From NCBI GenBank assembly GCA_937921595.1, contig CAKZTD010000265.1:1-45078 (forward strand): a stretch of 45,078 nucleotides of DNA, written 5' to 3'. A program made the position numbers and the translations under genes. This document shows, one piece after another, positions 43,234 through 45,078 of this stretch; within the stretch, counting starts at the first letter, position 1; every line of letters starts with the position of its first letter. Source of the DNA: an uncultured Saprospiraceae bacterium. Its GTDB lineage: Bacteria; Bacteroidota; Bacteroidia; Chitinophagales; Saprospiraceae. The notes beneath the pieces are model-generated. The model saw nothing but the letters and a program-made list of their open reading frames with translations, had not been told where the DNA came from and did no database searches.

Positions 43234-45078
43234 ATGAAAATCAAACTGCTCTCTGCTCTTCTTTTGTTGAGTGTCTGTTGCACTGCACAGAACTTTGGTT
43301 CTAAGACCTATGCCTTAGTGGTTGGTATTTCTGAATATCCTGATTCTTCTCGACGATTAGATTATGCTCACAAAGATGCGATCGCATTTTATGATTACCT
43401 CATCTCTAAAGCAGGAGGCGCTGTTCCTCCCGAACACATAACATTACTTACCGATAGTTTAGCAAAAGTTGGAAGAATCTATGATGCCCTTTATGATTTC
43501 CGTCTGAAAGTAAAACAGAACGATAAAGTCTATTTTTATTTTGCTGGTCATGGCGATGTAGAAACTGATACGATTTATGATTTGGGATATCTGTTGGCTT
43601 ACGATACCCCTTCCAAATGTTATTCCCATAATGCGATTGCCATGCGTATCCTTAATGAGGAAGCTGCTCGCCTAAGTGTAAATGTTGGTGCCAAAGTAGT
43701 TTATATTTTAGATGCTTGTCGAGCTGGTGAACTGGCAGGTGATGCCAATCAAGGAAGGATTTTAGCTAGACAAAAAATGCGCGAACGGGAAGCCAAAGAA
43801 GTAAGAATTATGTCTTGTGGACCAGACGAACTTTCTTATGAAGATAAAAGTTTAAAACGTGGAATATTTTCTTACCATTTTATTCGAGGCTTGCAAGGAA
43901 TGGCGAAAGAAGAGGAAATAGATTCGCATGTTACCTTAAGGGGAATAGAGGATTATCTAGATGACGCAGTAGGTGATATTGACCTTAATGGAAAATCACA
44001 AAATCCTGAAGTGGATGGAGAAGATGATTTTAAATTAGCAAAAGTAAATGAAGAGATTCTCGCTGCGATCCGAATGCAAGATGGTCCTAGAGATGAAACA
44101 TTGGTCATGGCTTCTCCAATAATACCTCGAAGTGCAAATGTACAAGGAAGAGGAAACGTTTCAGCCAACCCTGCAAGAGTAGTTGTAAAACCGAGCCTTA
44201 CAGATTTGGTGAGTGGCATTCAACACAGCGGTATTTTAGATCATCCAGACTTTCTTAAAAAGCTAGATGGTAAGGATGTAAGTTTTTATCGATTTATTTT
44301 TAAAGCATTAAAAGATTCTACTGCAAGGCTTAATCAAAAGGAACAATTAGCTTTTGAATATTATTCTAAGCAAGCTGGGGACTTGGAAAAAGATAAAACC
44401 CAAAGAGGAAAACTAAATCGAGAGCTGGCACTTTCCTTAAACGAAATCGGACAAGAAGCGATCAATGCTTATCTCGATACTGATTTTAAAGAATTAAACA
44501 ATCGACTATATACTGGACTAGGAGCGAGTTATACCAAGTATCCTTTGATCATGAAAAGGGCGATGGAATTGCTAGAAGAAGATCACCCTTTGTATCTGGA
44601 TTTAAAAATCAAGTACCATTATTATAATGGCGTTGTGAAACGACTTCAATTAGGGACGATAACTACCTCTGAATCTTTTCAAGCTTTGATTCAGGAAGCG
44701 ATGGCTGAACAACAAAAAGCTTTCGAACTGGATCAGAATATCCCTTATGTTCATAATGAAATGGGTATTCTTTACGGTTTTTTAAATGATAAAGAAAAGT
44801 CAGAAAAACATTATAAAAAAGCAATCCAATTGGCTCCTTCCTGGGCATTACCTTATTCCAATTTGAGTAGTTTTTATAATGGCAAAAAAGAATTTGAAAA
44901 GGCTATACATTATGCGGATACAGCAATTGTTTTTCGACCCGATTATTTCAATGCATATATTAATTTAGGAAACAGTTATCTCCAACAACAAAATTTGTTA
45001 AGCGCAGAGGTCAATCTGAAAAAGGCGATGGATCTCAATAAGGACTTTTATTCTTCTTATGAAAAAATGGGACATTTG
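43234..45078 (+). CDS. Exported caspase-TPR protease 5 (runs off the window)
   Basis: This frame is open from an ATG at 43234 to the last base, 615 codons so far, with the C-terminus missing. It has a signal peptide (MKIKLLSALLLLSVCCTAQ). The caspase domain (about 22-275) has TYALVVGISEYPDSSRRLDY, FYFAGHGDVE (His106) and ILDACRAGELAG (Cys162), then VRIMSCGPDELSYEDKSL and GIFSYHFIRGLQG. A spacer with a run of Asn/Arg/Gly leads to the middle region at about 349-465 (LSLNEIGQEAINAYLDTD, YPLIMKRAMELLEEDHP, YHYYNGVV). TPR units follow, including LAPSWALPYSNLSS. It pairs with copy 1 rather than with copies 2-4, so the cluster alternates two subtypes. Confidence 0.85.
   Translation, partial: MKIKLLSALLLLSVCCTAQNFGSKTYALVVGISEYPDSSRRLDYAHKDAIAFYDYLISKAGGAVPPEHITLLTDSLAKVGRIYDALYDFRLKVKQNDKVYFYFAGHGDVETDTIYDLGYLLAYDTPSKCYSHNAIAMRILNEEAARLSVNVGAKVVYILDACRAGELAGDANQGRILARQKMREREAKEVRIMSCGPDELSYEDKSLKRGIFSYHFIRGLQGMAKEEEIDSHVTLRGIEDYLDDAVGDIDLNGKSQNPEVDGEDDFKLAKVNEEILAAIRMQDGPRDETLVMASPIIPRSANVQGRGNVSANPARVVVKPSLTDLVSGIQHSGILDHPDFLKKLDGKDVSFYRFIFKALKDSTARLNQKEQLAFEYYSKQAGDLEKDKTQRGKLNRELALSLNEIGQEAINAYLDTDFKELNNRLYTGLGASYTKYPLIMKRAMELLEEDHPLYLDLKIKYHYYNGVVKRLQLGTITTSESFQALIQEAMAEQQKAFELDQNIPYVHNEMGILYGFLNDKEKSEKHYKKAIQLAPSWALPYSNLSSFYNGKKEFEKAIHYADTAIVFRPDYFNAYINLGNSYLQQQNLLSAEVNLKKAMDLNKDFYSSYEKMGHL

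Noticed and set aside
30027-45078. CHAT-type proteases of a Craspase-like system
   Set aside because: The domains carry signal peptides and show classical caspase C14 motifs, and there is no gRAMP or Cas gene. Only the sigma/anti-sigma analogy is kept.

Overview
The window reads as chromosomal DNA of an AT-rich member of the Bacteroidota, most likely Saprospiria (family Saprospiraceae or close). The reasons are a type IX secretion sorting domain (7381-8988), start codons preceded by A-rich stretches and no Shine-Dalgarno, TTG-N19/21-TAnnTTTG promoters, many signal peptides ending in AQ, and a large set of exported caspase-like proteases with TPR repeats. Taxonomy is inferred from these traits and not from a marker gene. 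There is no rRNA, no recognisable prophage and no transposase.

Left part (1-18.9 kb): metabolic and envelope genes. A secreted PHP-type metallohydrolase, a secreted serine esterase and a GH67 alpha-glucuronidase form a polysaccharide-related group (262-7149). They are followed by a T9SS-secreted propeller protein, a membrane-anchored AraC-type regulator, a serine beta-lactamase-like hydrolase, a lectin-OmpA fusion, a GNAT acetyltransferase, two DinB-type proteins (one fused to a cupin), signal peptidase II (lspA), a DUF819 membrane protein and a GH113-like lipoprotein.

Middle (18.9-26.4 kb): a tandem pair of unusual tRNA-like genes with a 45-nt variable region and their own promoter and terminator (19293-19832), an uncharacterised helical-repeat protein with a divergent 45-residue ORF, a DUF4920 lipoprotein, a MORN-repeat caspase fusion and an M48-like lipoprotein.

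Right part (26.8-45 kb): an ECF sigma factor with a membrane anti-sigma-like protein, two small secreted proteins, then five exported caspase-TPR proteases in a row (30027, 34185, 36889, 39912, and 43234 running off the end), with one lipoprotein between the last two. The five share a caspase core with an intact His/Cys dyad, an unnamed helical middle region of about 110 residues, and a TPR array. I infer an envelope signalling or stress system in which exported caspases may act on the periplasmic part of the anti-sigma-like protein or on one another.

The intergenic DNA is unusually structured. Repeat family A (four copies) occurs only between divergent genes. Repeat family B (three copies) is a double hairpin between caspase genes whose base changes keep the pairing. 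Repeat family C consists of arrays of short triloop hairpins joined by a TATCCCT-type linker (three arrays), one of which supplies the stop codon of a DinB gene.
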